Positions 24,340 through 34,187 of a DNA stretch of 64,000 nucleotides are shown here, one piece after another; positions within the stretch are counted from its first letter, which is position 1; each line of letters opens with the position of its first letter. The notes beneath the pieces are model-generated. The model did no database searches and was not told where the DNA came from. It saw nothing but the letters and a program-made list of their open reading frames with translations. Made by a program: the position numbers and the translations under genes. This DNA comes from Spirosomataceae bacterium TFI 002. Lineage in GTDB: Bacteria; Bacteroidota; Bacteroidia; Cytophagales; Spirosomataceae. Where the stretch lies: contig LT907983.1 of NCBI GenBank assembly GCA_900230115.1, forward strand, positions 4,324,774 to 4,388,773. Reading direction: 5' to 3'.

Positions 24340-25893
24340 TTATTTTAATGCAGCATTCACGAGCTTACCCATTATGGCGTAAGCTTTTAAAGTAGGATGT
24401 ACACCGTCTTCGGCATATTCTGGATCCATTCCATTGGCTTTGTTTTTTAAAGCAGAATGATAGTCAATATAGGATAAGCCTTTTCTTTTAGCTAATGCCC
24501 TAATGTTTTTATTGAGTTCAATGATTTCATCAGATTTGTCACCTAGTCCAAGTCTCCATTCAAATTTTGTAGAAGGAACTACAGAAGCTAGGCTTACTTT
24601 AATTCCATTCTGTTGAGCCAGTTCTACCATCGATTCAATATTGCCTATTGTTAAAGTAGGGCTGTAAGGGCCTGTATTTTCAGCGATATCGTTTGTTCCT
24701 ATGTGAATCAAAACTTGTTCAGGTTTTAAGTCGATCACATCTTGTCGGAATCTTATCAATAACTGTGAGGATGTTTGAGCACTAATCCCTCTTCCGATGT
24801 AATTGTTTTGTTGGAAAAAGGTTGAATCTAAAGCGTACCATGCGTCGGTTATTGAGTCTCCAATTAATACTGCTTTTATTTTCTTCCCTTTATCTTTTTT
24901 GTTTGCTACTGCATATCGAGCAATGCCACCCATATCCATTCTTAATTTATTTCCTGCTTCTTTTTCACTTTGAGCTATTTCCCATTGACCATAAATTTTC
25001 TCATACTTGCTTGGCCTGATTTTATTCCTCAGGTCATGAGTCCAAAGCCAATCTCCAAACCTTTTATACCATGTATCTGAAGGGAGTTTTTGTATTCTCA
25101 TACCGAAACCATGCCCGCCTTTTTCATAAATATGAAGTTCGGCAGGTTGCCCGGCATTGAACCATTTTTGATAAATTGAAATACTCATCGGCATCATTCC
25201 TAGCTGATCATCACCAGCTACACTTATAAAAATTGGTGTTTTCGCAGCCGGTACTTCCGATCCTATTATTGCAGGCTCATAGGCATAAATAGGTGCAATG
25301 AAATTTGGCATGTCTTTCTGTGTCCCGTTATATGCTACTGACATGGTAAGTGTTCCACCTGCGGAGAAGCCCATGAATCCAATTTTTGAGGGATCGATCG
25401 CCATTTGGCTTGAGTGACTTCTTACATATTCAACTGCTTTTAATCCGTCTGCCAAAGCTAACTTAATATAGGGCTCATTTTCTTTATCAAACGACTTTGA
25501 ATCACCCATTTTTGACATTAACTCCTTTACTGGGTCGTCTGTCAAACTAGGAGCAAGGCGATATTTTAAAACAAAAGCCGCAATGCCAATACTGTTTAAA
25601 TATTTGGCTACCTCATTGCCCTCACTATTGATACTAAGAATATGAAAGCCTCCTCCAGGTGCAATGATTATTGCAGTACCAGTATTGAGATGTTTTGGTG
25701 GTAAAAATGCGGTAATGGTTGGTTCTTTTACATTATAAATTACCTCTGTGTTAAACATGTTTTCGCTTGAAATTTGCTCAGACCAGGTCGCATTTTCTGA
25801 GCCGGCCGGTACGCTATCATATAATTTGATAACCTGCTGGGAGATTGCAGTATTAAACGAAAGGAGGATTAGTATGCTAAAAAGTAATTTCAT
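24340..25893 (-). CDS. Two-domain secreted esterase: alpha/beta hydrolase fused to SGNH/GDSL hydrolase
   Basis: 517 residues with a signal peptide (1-19). Domain 1 (about 20-285) is an alpha/beta-hydrolase of the BD-FAE/acetyl-esterase type: oxyanion segment APGGGFH (78-84), nucleophile GFSAGG (Ser177), and acid and base near Asp228/Asp229 and His261 (KGGHGFGM). Domain 2 (about 335-517) is an SGNH hydrolase with GDSIT (Ser347), GTND (399-402) and DGVHPT (496-501). Both catalytic sets look complete. Such double esterases remove acetyl or other ester groups from plant or algal polysaccharides, so this gene fits a glycan-degrading lifestyle. It probably forms an operon with the sialidase-fold gene. 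Confidence 0.85.
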   Translation of the reverse strand: MKLLFSILILLSFNTAISQQVIKLYDSVPAGSENATWSEQISSENMFNTEVIYNVKEPTITAFLPPKHLNTGTAIIIAPGGGFHILSINSEGNEVAKYLNSIGIAAFVLKYRLAPSLTDDPVKELMSKMGDSKSFDKENEPYIKLALADGLKAVEYVRSHSSQMAIDPSKIGFMGFSAGGTLTMSVAYNGTQKDMPNFIAPIYAYEPAIIGSEVPAAKTPIFISVAGDDQLGMMPMSISIYQKWFNAGQPAELHIYEKGGHGFGMRIQKLPSDTWYKRFGDWLWTHDLRNKIRPSKYEKIYGQWEIAQSEKEAGNKLRMDMGGIARYAVANKKDKGKKIKAVLIGDSITDAWYALDSTFFQQNNYIGRGISAQTSSQLLIRFRQDVIDLKPEQVLIHIGTNDIAENTGPYSPTLTIGNIESMVELAQQNGIKVSLASVVPSTKFEWRLGLGDKSDEIIELNKNIRALAKRKGLSYIDYHSALKNKANGMDPEYAEDGVHPTLKAYAIMGKLVNAALK

Positions 25894-26110
25894 TGGTTAG
25901 GGGTATTTTCAAAAGTCTGCACAATTTAGGGTTAAAAAAGTAAAATTGACGTTTGGTAAGGTTGAATATTCGAAATCCTAAAGGTTAAAATTAAGTTACT
26001 ACGGATGTTTGCTCTAGCGTAATTTTGCTTTTGTTGGAAAAACTACCATGTGATTGATTTTGCTTAAGATTGATTTATATTGTTTTTCAATTCAACCCTT
26101 GTTTATAAAA

Positions 26111-28786
26111 ATGAAAAGTAACCTTTCTTTAAAAATAGTATTTGTTTTATTATTCGCTACAATTTCTGGATTTGCTCAAAACCTCGCTGAACAAAAGCCA
26201 TTTGCTCGGTGGTGGTGGATGGGTTCTGCTGTAAATCAAAAAGGGATCAAGTACAATTTGGAGGCTTTTCATAAAGCAGGTTTGGGTGGTGTTGAGATTA
26301 CTCCTATTTATGGTGTCAAAGGGCAAGAAGATAACTTTATACCGTTTTTATCAGATCATTGGCTTAAAATGCTCGATTACACAACTCATGTCGCGGATAG
26401 TCTCGGTATGAAGGTGGATATGGTGCTTGGAACTGGCTGGCCATATGGCGGTCCTCAAGTGGAAGTAGAATATGCTGCCACAAAGATGGAGGTGGATAGT
26501 TTTCAAGTTGCGGGTGGAGAAAGAATAGAAAAGAACCTAAAGCATAACAAACCTGATTTTCGATTGCTTCATTTACTGAGTTATGATGTATATGGAAAGT
26601 ATGAAGACCTAACTTCTATTATTAAAGATGACGTAATACGATATGTTAATGATGGCGATTCTAAGAAAGTGTATGCGATTTATGCTGGCAAAACAGGGCA
26701 AAAAGTAAAGAGGTCGGCTCCCGGTGGTGAAGGTTATACAGTAGATCATTATTCCAAGGAGGCATTTGATGATTATGTTCAGCCATTTAATGAAAAGTTG
26801 AATTCTCCCATAAGAGCAATTTTTAATGATAGTTACGAAGTTTATAATACTGATTTTAGCCCTGCATTATTTGAAGAATTTCGTCAGAGGAGAGGCTACG
26901 ATTTAAAACCCTATTTAAACTTATTAATTCAGAAAGAAAATACGCCAAATGCGGCAAGAATAAGGTCAGATTACAGAGAAACACTTTCTGACATGTTGAA
27001 GGATAACTTTAATAGACCTTGGACCAGCTGGGCACACAATAAAGGATATAAAACTAAACTACAAGCACACGGCTCCCCAGGGAATTTGCTTGACCTTTAC
27101 GCAACGGCAGATATACCAGAGTGTGAAACTTTTGGTTCTATGCCATTTGATATTCCGGGTTTAAGACGAGAAGCAGAAGATATCAGAGAGGGAGATGCAA
27201 ATCCTATGATGTTAAAGTTTTCAAGTTCTGCGGCTCATATGAGTGGAAAAAAGCTAGTTTCTTCCGAGTCATTTACGTGGTTGCGTGACCATTTTAAAAC
27301 AGCACTTTCGCAAACTAAGCCAGAGCTAGAAGAGCTATTTCTAAATGGGGTCAATCATATTTTCTTGCATGGCTCCACTTATTCACCACCAAATGCAGAA
27401 TGGCCAGGTTGGAAGTTTTATGCTTCGGTTAACTTTAGTCCCCAATTGCCAATTTGGAATGATGCAAATGCACTTTTTTCTTATGTGGCAAATTGCCAGT
27501 CGTACCTGCAAAAAGGTCAACCAGATAATGAAATAGCATTATATTGGCCGGTTTACGATAATTGGGCTGAATATGTTAAAGGCACCTTGTTCTTAAACCT
27601 TCACATCCACTCTTTGCAAGATTGGTTGCTAGAAACTCCTTTTTATAAGTTAGGGAACAACTTAAGAGAAAAGGGTTATTCTTTAGACTTTTTTTCTGAT
27701 GAATTCCTTCAAAAAGCAACTGTTGAAAATGGCAAAGTTAAATTCGAAGGAGCAGAATATGCGGCAATAGTAATCCCAGCAACTCAACATATGCCGTTAG
27801 AAACACTGAAAAAGTTATTAAAATTAAAAAGTGGAGGTGCAAATGTAATTTTTGAAAAAGCTCCGAATTCAGTGCCCGGTTTTTATGAATATGAATCTAA
27901 GGAAAGAGAGCTAAAAGAGCTTTCTAAAGGAATTGAACCTATGGGAAGTGAAGAAATTCATATGGCTTTAAATGAGAAGGGAGTTAGGAATGAAGAGTTA
28001 AGTTCGCTGGGATTGAAGTTTATCCGTAGGAAAGATAATGGTGATAGCTTTTATTACATTGTAAACCACACTGCAGAGGATTTTGATGCTTTTGTGACAT
28101 TTAGTGCCGAAGATGAAGAGTTTAGCCTTTATGATCCACTTACGGGTGAAAAAGGGAATGCTGAAATGAAGGAGGAAAACACACTTCGAAGAGTTCGACT
28201 TCAACTAAAGGCGGGAAATGCGATATTCGTAATTGGTAGTAATAAAGCTGTTGATAAAAATTGGGAATACATTTCAGAGTTCGCAGTAGCAACTGAAATA
28301 TCAGGGCCATTTGAGTTAACCTTTATTGAGGGTGGGCCTACAATCCCGACAAAGAGAGTTTTAAAGCAACTTAGGTATTGGAATGAGTTAGGAGCAAAAG
28401 AAAAGGCGTTTTCGGGAAGAGCAGCTTATGAAACTCGTTTCAACAAACCTAAAACTAAAGCAGCTGCTTGGCTATTGCAGCTGCCAGAGTTAAGAGAGAG
28501 TGCAAGAGTTTTTCTCAACGGAGAAAACATTGGGACTGTGTGGGCGAATCCACTAGAGATAAAAATTGACAAACTTAAAAAGAAGGGGAACTTACTCCGA
28601 TTAGAAGTGAGCAATCTTGCCGCCAATAGAATCAAAGCCAAAGAGGAAGCAGGGGAGGAGTGGAAAATTTTCTATGAAATCAATATGGTTAATAAAGACT
28701 ATAAACCATTCGATGCTAAATTATGGGATGTGATGCCCTCTGGTCTTTCCGGAACATTGAAACTGGTTCCTTTGATTTACGATTGA
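26111..28786 (+). CDS. GH106-like alpha-L-rhamnosidase
   Basis: 891 residues from the Met at 26111, which begins a good signal peptide (KSNLSLKIVFVLLFATISGFAQ); the longer open frame from 26054 lacks one. Features of the GH106 / Glyco_hydro_106 family: KPFARWWWMGSAVN near the start, LGGVEITPIYG, and MVLGTGWPYGGPQV. A large TIM-barrel region follows, then a C-terminal beta-sandwich carrying a galactose-binding-like segment (ARVFLNGENIGTVWANP). The enzyme would release rhamnose from algal or plant polysaccharide in the periplasm. It lies just outside the tRNA-Thr scar, and its promoter lacks the 19-bp motif found in the large rhamnose locus, so it is probably regulated separately. Confidence 0.82.
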   Translation: MKSNLSLKIVFVLLFATISGFAQNLAEQKPFARWWWMGSAVNQKGIKYNLEAFHKAGLGGVEITPIYGVKGQEDNFIPFLSDHWLKMLDYTTHVADSLGMKVDMVLGTGWPYGGPQVEVEYAATKMEVDSFQVAGGERIEKNLKHNKPDFRLLHLLSYDVYGKYEDLTSIIKDDVIRYVNDGDSKKVYAIYAGKTGQKVKRSAPGGEGYTVDHYSKEAFDDYVQPFNEKLNSPIRAIFNDSYEVYNTDFSPALFEEFRQRRGYDLKPYLNLLIQKENTPNAARIRSDYRETLSDMLKDNFNRPWTSWAHNKGYKTKLQAHGSPGNLLDLYATADIPECETFGSMPFDIPGLRREAEDIREGDANPMMLKFSSSAAHMSGKKLVSSESFTWLRDHFKTALSQTKPELEELFLNGVNHIFLHGSTYSPPNAEWPGWKFYASVNFSPQLPIWNDANALFSYVANCQSYLQKGQPDNEIALYWPVYDNWAEYVKGTLFLNLHIHSLQDWLLETPFYKLGNNLREKGYSLDFFSDEFLQKATVENGKVKFEGAEYAAIVIPATQHMPLETLKKLLKLKSGGANVIFEKAPNSVPGFYEYESKERELKELSKGIEPMGSEEIHMALNEKGVRNEELSSLGLKFIRRKDNGDSFYYIVNHTAEDFDAFVTFSAEDEEFSLYDPLTGEKGNAEMKEENTLRRVRLQLKAGNAIFVIGSNKAVDKNWEYISEFAVATEISGPFELTFIEGGPTIPTKRVLKQLRYWNELGAKEKAFSGRAAYETRFNKPKTKAAAWLLQLPELRESARVFLNGENIGTVWANPLEIKIDKLKKKGNLLRLEVSNLAANRIKAKEEAGEEWKIFYEINMVNKDYKPFDAKLWDVMPSGLSGTLKLVPLIYD

Positions 28787-28836
28787 TGATTCACTGGATA
28801 TTGTCCGTCCAAAATTTATCGAAACGCTTAAAAACA

Positions 28837-28867
28837 AAAAAAACCATCTCGAATGAGATGGTTTTTT
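28837..28867. terminator. Bidirectional terminator
   Basis: AAACCATCTC, loop GAAT, GAGATGGTTT with A-runs before and T-runs after. It serves the GH106 gene from the left and the tRNA-Thr gene (minus strand) from the right. Confidence 0.85.
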
Positions 28868-28868
28868 G

Positions 28869-28917
28869 AGCCTCCTATAGGGATCGAACCTACGACCTAC
28901 TGATTACAAGTCAGTAA
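28869..28917 (-). other. att site: 3' half of tRNA-Thr(UGU)
   Basis: On the minus strand: anticodon stem ACTGA/TCAGT, loop CTTGTAA (anticodon TGT), T-arm GTAGG-TTCGATC-CCTAT and the acceptor 3' strand AGGAGGC. The sequence upstream (AT-rich, Thr 5' half absent) does not complete a tRNA. As with the tRNA-Arg piece, this is an integration scar; the element lies to the right and an intact tRNA-Thr on the minus strand should mark its far end. Confidence 0.87.
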
Positions 28918-29037
28918 AAATAACTTTTGTTTATTTTTGTCTATTTTTATTTAAATTTATAAAGCATTATAAATGAGGAAATTGTGGTTATTATTCGAAG
29001 AATTAGATTGTTCCATATTTGTTTATTTTCTACTTTT

Positions 29038-29061
29038 GTATTGCAACATGTATTGCAACAT
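29038..29061. repeat. 12-bp tandem repeat before integrase
   Basis: GTATTGCAACAT twice in tandem (29038-29049, 29050-29061), 24 bp ahead of the integrase ATG. Probable recombinase or regulator binding site. Confidence 0.7.
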
Positions 29062-29085
29062 TGGATAGTTTTAAAATTCTCATGA

Positions 29086-30453
29086 ATGGCAACTGCAAGT
29101 TTATATTTTGATAAGAGAGGTAATAAAGGGAGTCTTGGGACTGTAAAGGTTATGGTAACCCATGAGCGAAAGCAACGACTTTACACAACTAAAATTCAAT
29201 TAGAAGATTCAGTTTGGGAAAAGCTCAACAAAAACATCACAAAAAATGGCTTGTCAAATAGGATAAAGGAAGAAGCATATTTGGAACTTTACGAAATTCT
29301 TTATTTGGATTATGATGAGTTTGGAGAAAAAAAACTTGGGTTTATTCCAAGAAGTAATGAAATCATAGAATCAATTGGAGCTATTTTTTCTTTTGATCAA
29401 TTCAAGCATTTATTTACAAACTACGGTAATCTTAAACATGTAAGTAGAAGTAATGACATCTATGGCTTTTATGAGCGAACTATCGAAAAACTACTTGCGG
29501 AAGACCGAATTGGAAATGCCAATTCGTATACATGTTCAATGAACTCTCTTAAACGGTTTTGTGAGCGTTTAGGTGCTAATAAAAGATTGGATTTTAAATT
29601 AAAGAAGAAGTATGATAAAAAGGAAGAACTGCCTTTTGAAATTGTAAGTGTTCAATTCTTAAAAGAATATGAAAGATGGATGCTCTATGAGGGTAAAAGT
29701 TCTAGAAAACTAAACGGGGAGGGGAGTCCTGCGTCGTTCACATCCATAGGGATTTATCTCAGGCATCTTAGGGCAATTTTTAACGAGGCAATAGGGGAAG
29801 GGATAACAAATAATTACCCTTTTGGCAAAAGGAAATATATTATTCCCTCTGGTAAAAGTGTAAAAAAAGCAATTTCGAAAAACGATGTTTTGAAAATTAT
29901 CGCATATAACGACTTTACAAATGAATATGAAAAACGAAGTCAGAATTTCTGGGTATTTAGTTACCTAAGCAATGGATTAAATTTTACAGATATTCTAAAT
30001 TTGAAATGGACTGATATTGATTTCGAACGAAGCACGATTTCGTTGATTCGTGAGAAAACAAAACGAACGAATAAGCAGAATAGAAAAGAGATTCTCATTC
30101 ATTTAAACGAGATTCAAAAAAAGATTATAGCGGATTGGTCGACCAAAGAGAGTGAATTTGTATTCCCTTTTCTCCAGCCACAAATGTCAGCAATAGAACA
30201 AAAGGCGACAATAAGTCAATTTATAAAGGTGACAAATAAATGGATGAGGAATATTGGTGAAAAACTAAATATACAGAGCACGTTAGGTACATATGTTGCT
30301 CGGCATACATTTAGTACCATTTTGTTACAAAATGAAGCTCCAATAGCTTTGATTTCAAAATCTCTCGGTCACAGTAGCTTGGCAACCACTGAGGCCTATT
30401 TAGGGAGCTTCGAAGATGAGAAAGTTAAAACGTATATGGATAAGTTGGTGTAG
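29086..30453 (+). CDS. Tyrosine recombinase (integrase) of element 2
   Basis: 455 residues; the longer length relative to the first integrase comes from an extended N-terminal and linker region. It has an N-terminal arm-binding module (SLYFDKRGNKGSLGTVKVMV, 4-23), a helical core-binding domain (about 125-260) and a catalytic domain with SNGLNFTDILNLKWTDI. The C-terminal motif set TYVARHTFSTILL, SLGHSSLATTEAYLGSF includes the nucleophilic Tyr. It reads away from the tRNA-Thr scar into the element, mirroring the arrangement at 15509-16877. The gene is intact. Confidence 0.92.
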   Translation: MATASLYFDKRGNKGSLGTVKVMVTHERKQRLYTTKIQLEDSVWEKLNKNITKNGLSNRIKEEAYLELYEILYLDYDEFGEKKLGFIPRSNEIIESIGAIFSFDQFKHLFTNYGNLKHVSRSNDIYGFYERTIEKLLAEDRIGNANSYTCSMNSLKRFCERLGANKRLDFKLKKKYDKKEELPFEIVSVQFLKEYERWMLYEGKSSRKLNGEGSPASFTSIGIYLRHLRAIFNEAIGEGITNNYPFGKRKYIIPSGKSVKKAISKNDVLKIIAYNDFTNEYEKRSQNFWVFSYLSNGLNFTDILNLKWTDIDFERSTISLIREKTKRTNKQNRKEILIHLNEIQKKIIADWSTKESEFVFPFLQPQMSAIEQKATISQFIKVTNKWMRNIGEKLNIQSTLGTYVARHTFSTILLQNEAPIALISKSLGHSSLATTEAYLGSFEDEKVKTYMDKLV

Positions 30454-30599
30454 GAGATTATTTTATTTCTCTCAAACTACGCTACGGTAAATAAAAATGA
30501 ATAGTTTTCTCAAATTACAATCCAGCTTTTTTGAAGCTCTTATAAACGATTTTTGAAAACTTGCTTTAAGCATAATTATCGACCCAGATTCGTTTCGGA

Positions 30600-31509
30600 A
30601 GTTTTACAAACACAAGAAAAGCGATTTTAATCTTGGGATCAACTCGATCACTGTGACTCGTACATATGCTTTGAAGAAAATATTTGTACTCATTTAAGTA
30701 TTGATGAGGTAGCATTTTCAAAAGGAGAACTTAGCAAAATTGTTAGCAATAAGGCTGGGAAAGGCAAAAAGGGGACTATTGTAGCTTGTATTCCTGGAAC
30801 AAAAGCAGTTGATATTATTAATGTACTTCAAAAGATTCCCATTTCATTACGTAAGCAAGTTGTAGAGTTAACCCTTGACATGGCACCTATCATGACTCTT
30901 GTAGTTAAGCAGAGCTTTCCAATGGATAAAATGGTGACCGATCGTTTCCATGTCATCAGGCTTACTTTGGAATCGGCACAACACCTTCATACTCAATTGA
31001 GATGGAAAGAAATAGATATAGAAAATAATAACATCAAAAAGGCTAGATGAAAAAAGGTTAAATATGAGCCAACATTCCTATCAAATGGAGATACTGTCAA
31101 ACAGCTTCTAGCCAAGTCTTGATACATTTTAGCCAAGAAAGACACTCAATGGACAGCAAATCAAAGAGAAAGAGCAGAATTGCTGTTTAGCAAATACCCT
31201 CAATTGGAAATTGCAAATCGACATTTGATGAAGCTTAGGAATATCTACGAATACAAACTACATTTAGATGCTATTACTCCCCTGAAGGAATGGATTGATC
31301 TAACTAGAAACCTAGGAATTAAGGAATTCAACTCCGTTGAAAATTCAATTGAATACCATTTTGAGACTATCCTAAATTTCTTCCATAATAAAAGTACAAA
31401 TGCAAATGCCGAATCTTTCAATTCAAAAATCAAACTGTTTAGAGCAAACCTTAGAGGCGTAGTTGACACCAAGTTTTTCCTTTTTAGATTAGGAACTCTT
31501 TTTGCCTAA
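30600..31509 (+). pseudogene. Decayed ISL3-family transposase
   Basis: One frame reads LSIDEVAFSKGELSKIVSNK, LTLDMAPIMTLVVKQSFP, VTDRFHVIRL and near the end NANAESFNSKIKLFRANLRG, all characteristic of ISL3 DDE transposases. The frame is broken by in-frame stops at 30628, 31048 and 31120, and the N-terminal zinc-binding part is missing. No clear terminal inverted repeats remain. Confidence 0.85.
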
Positions 31510-31590
31510 TCCCCAGAAAAGTTCCGTGAGCCAATATTAGTCCTGTAATACTAGTAAACATTGTTGTAGTAACTCCATCAATTAGCGGTT

Positions 31591-31839
31591 TTAAAGCCTG
31601 AAAAGTAATTTCACTGCCTCAACTTGATAGTTTTTATCTTTCTCATTTAGTTTATTACCTCTTAAAGGTTCAGCTTCTTTCAAGTGCCTTTCCATCTCTG
31701 ACTTTAAAGTGACAACTAAAAATTGCTTTAAAGAGGAGCAAGAGCTCAGGACGCCACCTGTCTTTTCGAATAATGACTTGCTTGTTTTAAATTGTGAGAG
31801 GGCTATGCTCTGTAAATTGTATAATTCATCTTGCGTCAT
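31591..31839 (-). pseudogene. N-terminal fragment of an IS256-family transposase
   Basis: 82 residues resembling the start of IS256/Mutator transposases (QFKTSKSLFEKTGGVLSS..., LKSEMERHLKE), but the catalytic core of about 300 residues is absent. It is adjacent to the ISL3 relic, so this is an IS graveyard. Confidence 0.6.
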
Positions 31840-31897
31840 AAAAGTCTAAATTTAATGATATACACATTTATCTTTAGACAGACTTTAATCTACACTC

Positions 31898-32968
31898 TCA
31901 TACTGAATCTCTATCAATAAAATTAAATGGCACATTAAACTTTCCTTTTTCCTTGTTTAAAATCATTGTAGCTGCTTTAGCACCCATAATCATAAAATTT
32001 GTGGATACAACTGAAATGCCAAAGAGCTCTTTCAAAGGAGTATCATTATAAGAAATGACACCTATGTCCGTACCTAGCACATATTCATGTTCCCTTGTTT
32101 GCTTTATAAAATTGACCAAGTCATTCTCCTCAATAATTATGAACAGATCACCTCTATTCAAGATCATGTCGCAAAAAACCTCATCTATGACTTCAAATTC
32201 GAATGAATTTTCATAGCAAAATTTTCTAACTCCATGTAAAATTCTTCTAGGATAGGGGTATACAGACTTCTCAGGGTAGACTAATGTTACCTTATTGTAT
32301 TTAGCTAGTTTTTGAATTCCTTCCTTTAACCCATTATAGATGTCTTTTTCAAAATCCTGATACACTGTAATCATTGCATTGCTATCTAATTCCAATGAAT
32401 TATCCATTAAGATAAGTTTATTCTCAGGTATTTTTTTGAGGGCAAGGGACACAGCATCGGTCATGCTTGTATGCTCCAGCTGCTCTGTTTTAAAATGGGG
32501 CATTACTACATAGTAATCATAAGATGATTTATGCTTGTCTAATAAATTCAAAAACAAAGATTCATCACAGTGATAGATAAAGAGTTCTGTATGAGCATTG
32601 GCACCAATACTGCTTAGGAAAGAATTATAAATTCTCATTTTATACGAGCTCAATTTATTAACGAGAAAGCAAATGCTAATCTTAGAAATTAGTTTTGTTC
32701 TAGCTATATAAAAGCCCTTACCTCTAATTGACGAAATTATATCACGTTCTTTTAGAATATTATATGCTTTTTCAACAGTATCTCTAGATACATATAACTC
32801 TTCACTAAAGTTATTTATAGATGGGATTTTTTGATCAATTACTAAATTCCCAATTGAGATATTATGAATTATCGATTTGACAATTTGTCGATACTTGGCT
32901 TCTCGCGAATGTTCATCAATTTTGACATGTTTTAATATATCCAGTTCAACCGACTCTGCTACTATCAT
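31898..32968 (-). CDS. GntR-family regulator with LacI-like sugar-sensing domain
   Basis: 356 residues. The N-terminal winged helix (about 22-90: AKYRQIVKSIIHNISIGNLV, KIPSINNFSEELYVSRDTVEKAYNILKERDIISSIRGKGFYI) is clearly GntR. The rest (about 100-356) has the alternating strands of a periplasmic-binding-protein/LacI effector domain (KLILMDNSLELDS, VTLVYPEKSVYPYPRRILHG, GTDIGVISYNDTPLKELFGISVVSTNF). In Bacteroidota this architecture often controls sugar catabolism, including rhamnose. It is the first regulator gene of the utilisation locus and the best candidate to bind the 19-bp motif found upstream of the GH78 genes and susC. Confidence 0.85.
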   Translation of the reverse strand: MIVAESVELDILKHVKIDEHSREAKYRQIVKSIIHNISIGNLVIDQKIPSINNFSEELYVSRDTVEKAYNILKERDIISSIRGKGFYIARTKLISKISICFLVNKLSSYKMRIYNSFLSSIGANAHTELFIYHCDESLFLNLLDKHKSSYDYYVVMPHFKTEQLEHTSMTDAVSLALKKIPENKLILMDNSLELDSNAMITVYQDFEKDIYNGLKEGIQKLAKYNKVTLVYPEKSVYPYPRRILHGVRKFCYENSFEFEVIDEVFCDMILNRGDLFIIIEENDLVNFIKQTREHEYVLGTDIGVISYNDTPLKELFGISVVSTNFMIMGAKAATMILNKEKGKFNVPFNFIDRDSV

Positions 32969-34187
32969 TTAAAACCATTTTAGATTTTTTGAAAAAAAAA
33001 CTAGTCGACTTGACTGTTAATTTTTTTCTGAAATTATTTAGTTCAAAATTATTTAGACTTGAGTAATGGAATAGGGCGATATTGATATTAAATAGGGTTA
33101 TATGTTGATAATTACAAGTTATTGTTTATTTTATTTTATTGTAAGTGGCTAGTTTTAAATGGTTTGCCGTTGTTTCTTGCAAGGGAGAAGATCATCCGGA
33201 TAGATGCTGTAAATGTTTCTGTAAATTGTTGTTCCTGGATATTTACTCAAGAATTTTACTACCTTTTTTTTCATTTAGTGGGTCGTTTAATGAAGCATCC
33301 CATCGAGCACTTCAACTGGTTTGACCTTTGGGGATCTATGGAGGTGCTCTGTTGTTACTTAGAATAAAGATTGTGGTATTATCTGCTAAATTATTTCTTC
33401 TGAAATTTTATGATTTCCCCATTTCTATCGTCAATCGCTGATATCATCGCCAAAGCTTGTCGACAACGATAGGGTATTTCGCCATTGAGTATATCCAAGT
33501 ATTTTTTTTGAGTCCAAGGGAACGTATGATGATGGCTACGTTAATTAGAAAGGTTTGCCTATATCCATTGGTGGTTACGGCTTTACTGCTCGAATCTAAA
33601 TGGTAGACGCTTGAACTTTATTTACTTAAAGGGAACGATTGACGTTCAAAATTAAAGTTGACTAATCCATCTTCGTTACTGTATTTATGATACACCTGAT
33701 CCAAAATTATGTTTTATAATTGATTGGTCGGAAGCTCAATACTATTTCTCTACCATTACAGTGGCTATATTGGCACTTTCAAGCCTGTTGGCAATGGTTA
33801 TTTGATGGTCAAACTTCTAAGGCATCTCCATTCAGCTCCAATTCAAACCTTGATTGAAAACGCCCTATAAAACTTCACCTCGTGATGGCACATGTTGCGA
33901 GATAGTTGAATAGGCACTTTCCATAAGAACAGGATTTGGGGCTCATTTATCTATATTTGGTGTTTTTACCTCGTTTTAATGCTTTGGATTGATAGATCGG
34001 AACTCATTCATCCGTTTAAATGACTATGGAATTAGGCGATTTTATTGGCACACTATGTGTTTCTTTTTTTGCAATGCCCCGTATATTTTGACATTGAATA
34101 TTTTTTAAAAAGTCCCATTGAAAAGAGAGCAGAGCTTTGAATATTATTTACTTTTTGAGTTACAAAGTTTTGGCCAACTATTTCGAC
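32969..34187. other. 1.2-kb degraded intergenic region
   Basis: It contains the promoter of the GntR gene at its left edge. Beyond that I see only short broken reading frames on both strands (for example around 33370-33560 on the minus strand, GEIPYRCRQALAMISAIDDR). They look like gene debris, but I cannot assign them. Consistent with decay next to the IS remnants. Confidence 0.5.

Noticed and set aside
33122-33367. 81-aa plus-strand ORF in the degraded stretch
   Set aside because: Low-complexity aromatic composition, no RBS and no family resemblance.
33640-34060. Possible transposase remnant on the plus strand
   Set aside because: Short frames hint at hydrophobic or basic stretches, but no family motif could be read with confidence.
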